A program made the position numbers and the translations under genes. 51,025 nt of DNA from Fen-549 sp050011315 (GTDB lineage: Bacteria; Actinomycetota; Thermoleophilia; Gaiellales; Gaiellaceae): NCBI GenBank assembly GCA_050011315.1, contig JBEKJI010000026.1, positions 1-51,025 on the forward strand, in the 5' to 3' direction. A model generated the notes under the pieces. It made no database searches and was not told the DNA's origin. It saw nothing but the letters and a program-made list of their open reading frames with translations. Positions 50,119 through 51,025 of the stretch are shown here, in pieces (position 1 is the first letter of the stretch; each line of letters begins with the position of its first letter).

Positions 50119-50490
50119 GGCGCCGTACCAGTTCAACTCCGCGACCTGCGTCAGGTTGAACCCCATTCCCGGGGGTCCCGTTGGGCCGGTGTCGCCCTTC
50201 GGGCCCTGGGCTCCGGTGTCTCCCTTGGCGCCCTGCGGTCCCTGCGGGCCGGCTGGGCCGGTAGCCCCGGTGTCGCCCTTACCGCCCTGCAGGCCGGCTG
50301 CGCCAATATTGCCCTGCTGCCCTCGCGGGCCCTTGGCGCCCTCGAGCTGCTTGAGCACGCTCGGCTTGATCTGCTTGGTCGAGGTGATCAGATAGTGGTT
50401 CGCAGCCAAGGCGCCGCCGCCCAGCGCAAAGAAGAGGGCGGCAATCGCGATAACCATGGTGGGGGATGGCCACCGATACTTGCGTTTCAT
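49207..50490 (-). CDS. Collagen-like and seven-repeat beta-propeller surface protein
   Basis: The 427-residue protein begins MKRKYRWPSPTMVIAIAALF, a signal/anchor segment of the PSPxMVxAxIALFxALGG type found in many actinobacterial surface proteins. Residues 51-110 are about 20 Gly-X-Y triplets (GDTGATGPAGPQGPQG and similar), a collagen-like rod. Residues 111-427 are seven tandem 43-45 residue repeats with core GSYGF..P.GVAFDGSHIWV, then NSVTEL, like NHL/Vgb-type blades and enough for one seven-bladed propeller. GAGG five bases before ATG 50490 supports the start; the frame is open to 50766 but without a signal sequence there. Adhesion or ligand binding outside the cell is inferred. Confidence 0.9.
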   Translation of the reverse strand: MKRKYRWPSPTMVIAIAALFFALGGGALAANHYLITSTKQIKPSVLKQLEGAKGPRGQQGNIGAAGLQGGKGDTGATGPAGPQGPQGAKGDTGAQGPKGDTGPTGPPGMGFNLTQVAELNWYGANFAGGSYGFHSPYGVAFDGSHIWVTNFFGNSVTELKASDGSWVQTLSGGSYGFNWPKAVAFDGSHIWVANTTNGNSVTELNASDGSWVQTLSGGSYGFNYPNGVAFDGSHIWVANNNGNSVTELNAGDGSWVQTLSGGSYGFTNPNGVAFDGSHIWVANYLGNSVTELNASDGSWVQTLSDVSYGFNWPNGVAFDGSHIWVTNCNGNSVTEIKASDGSWVRTLSAGSYGFNYPEGVAFDGSHIWVTNYSGSSVTELNASDGSWVRTLSGGSYGFNGPNGVAFDGSHIWVGNNSGDSVTELSIH

Positions 50491-51025
50491 GATTTCCTCG
50501 CTTTCTACGACCGCTGAATGCGTCGCGGCGGATTCGAGCTTGTACTTCCACTGGGGAAGCCTCGTACCCTCGAGTCCTCTTCCGGGTACGTCTCTGGCGT
50601 CTCTCGCTGTGGAGGTCATCCACTCGACGCTACGCGCCAGGGGGACGGCTCGAAAGACTGGAAAACCCCATAAAAAGAGGAGTCCGACCATACGAAGCGA
50701 GCTGTCTGTCGCCGCCCGAAGCGCGACGGGTGCTGGTGAAGTTTCGCCTTTGACAGTTCTCGTCACGACTCGTTTCCTTGTTGCCTGCGGCTACTCGTCG
50801 TTTGGCGTCGGCTGACGCTCAGTGACACGCTAAAGCGACCGATAACTGAGCGCATCTGTCATTTCCCTAGTCAGGAGTAATTCCGTCCCTAGAACTCATT
50901 TCAGAATGAAGACCCACTGACTGGGTGTGATCGGGGGATGCGATGCTAGGGAGCTCGTCTGGGGACGGAGGGGCGCCGGATGAGTGCGAGATCGTGGTTC
51001 GAGGCTAGGACGCAGGGCGCATTCG
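50491..51025. other. Gene-free right end of the window with repeat material
   Basis: No gene is supported in these 535 bases. The left part holds the upstream region of the propeller gene. From 50904 the sequence belongs to the dispersed repeat family and is cut by the window end. Confidence 0.6.
50904..51025 (-). repeat. Dispersed intergenic repeat, right-end copy (cut by the window)
   Basis: GAATGAAGAC..GACTGGGTGtGATCGG then TGCGATGCTAGG (50939-50950) matches the reverse complement of 30035-30090. GAGGCTAGGACGCAGGGCGC (51001-51020) then repeats the GCTAGGACGCAGG block found at 20814-20827. The orientation is the same as the copy at 20809. Confidence 0.7.

Overview
The window is strongly G+C-rich and packed with genes. 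Start codons are often GTG, and genes frequently overlap by 1-17 bases. The gene content points to an actinobacterium, most likely from a deep lineage such as Thermoleophilia. This is inferred from three things: a Firmicutes-like cysS-rlmB-yacP-sigH order, an Asp23 protein and collagen-like actinobacterial surface proteins, and an archaeal-style succinate dehydrogenase with a CCG-domain subunit. No rRNA, CRISPR array or insertion sequence was seen. One tRNA (Thr, anticodon TGT) is present.

Layout. 1-3.2 kb: recR, then the lysC-asd pair of the aspartate family pathway. 3.2-6.1 kb: two metallophosphoesterases around an Asp23/GNAT pair. 6.1-9.7 kb: sdhA-sdhB-sdhE-like operon (minus strand). 10-11.5 kb: ATP-type PEP carboxykinase. 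11.8-18.6 kb: a dimodular NRPS (A-T-C-A-T-TE) overlapping an Sfp-type phosphopantetheinyl transferase. 18.9-21.0 kb: two tandem Xer-type recombinases and a duplicated xerD tail. 21.0-24.0 kb: citrate synthase, with a HEAT protein, divergent from isocitrate dehydrogenase. 24-28.5 kb: small membrane proteins, QueF, an atypical SDR, a PDZ-Lon-like protease, a LapA-like protein and an aminotransferase. 28.5-34.4 kb: biotin genes bioA, then bioB-bioD-bioF-bioH-like-bioC. 34.4-38.2 kb: a ferritin remnant, a double VOC protein and sucC-methyltransferase-sucD. 38.2-42.6 kb: pgsA, a GGDEF/HD-GYP enzyme, a Cys/Met-type PLP enzyme and a kinase-like protein lacking its ATPase domain. 42.7-46.7 kb: tRNA-Thr, sigH, yacP-like, rlmB and cysS. 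46.7-51.0 kb: a coiled-coil small protein, a CapA-type protein and a collagen plus seven-repeat propeller protein.

The genes group functionally. Citrate synthase, isocitrate dehydrogenase, succinyl-CoA synthetase, succinate dehydrogenase and PEPCK cover much of the TCA cycle and its exit to gluconeogenesis. The bio genes cover biotin synthesis from malonyl-ACP methylation to biotin. The NRPS and PPTase form a self-sufficient dipeptide-making unit.

The main unexplained signals are these: a dispersed intergenic repeat family with a conserved hairpin core, found in several gaps and inside a duplication of the xerD end; a perfect SOS-type box upstream of sigH; two long gene-free spacers full of perfect stem-loops; a probable CTG-started leader peptide coupled to the GGDEF/HD-GYP gene; and an NRPS thioesterase with a Cys nucleophile and a greatly enlarged lid region.
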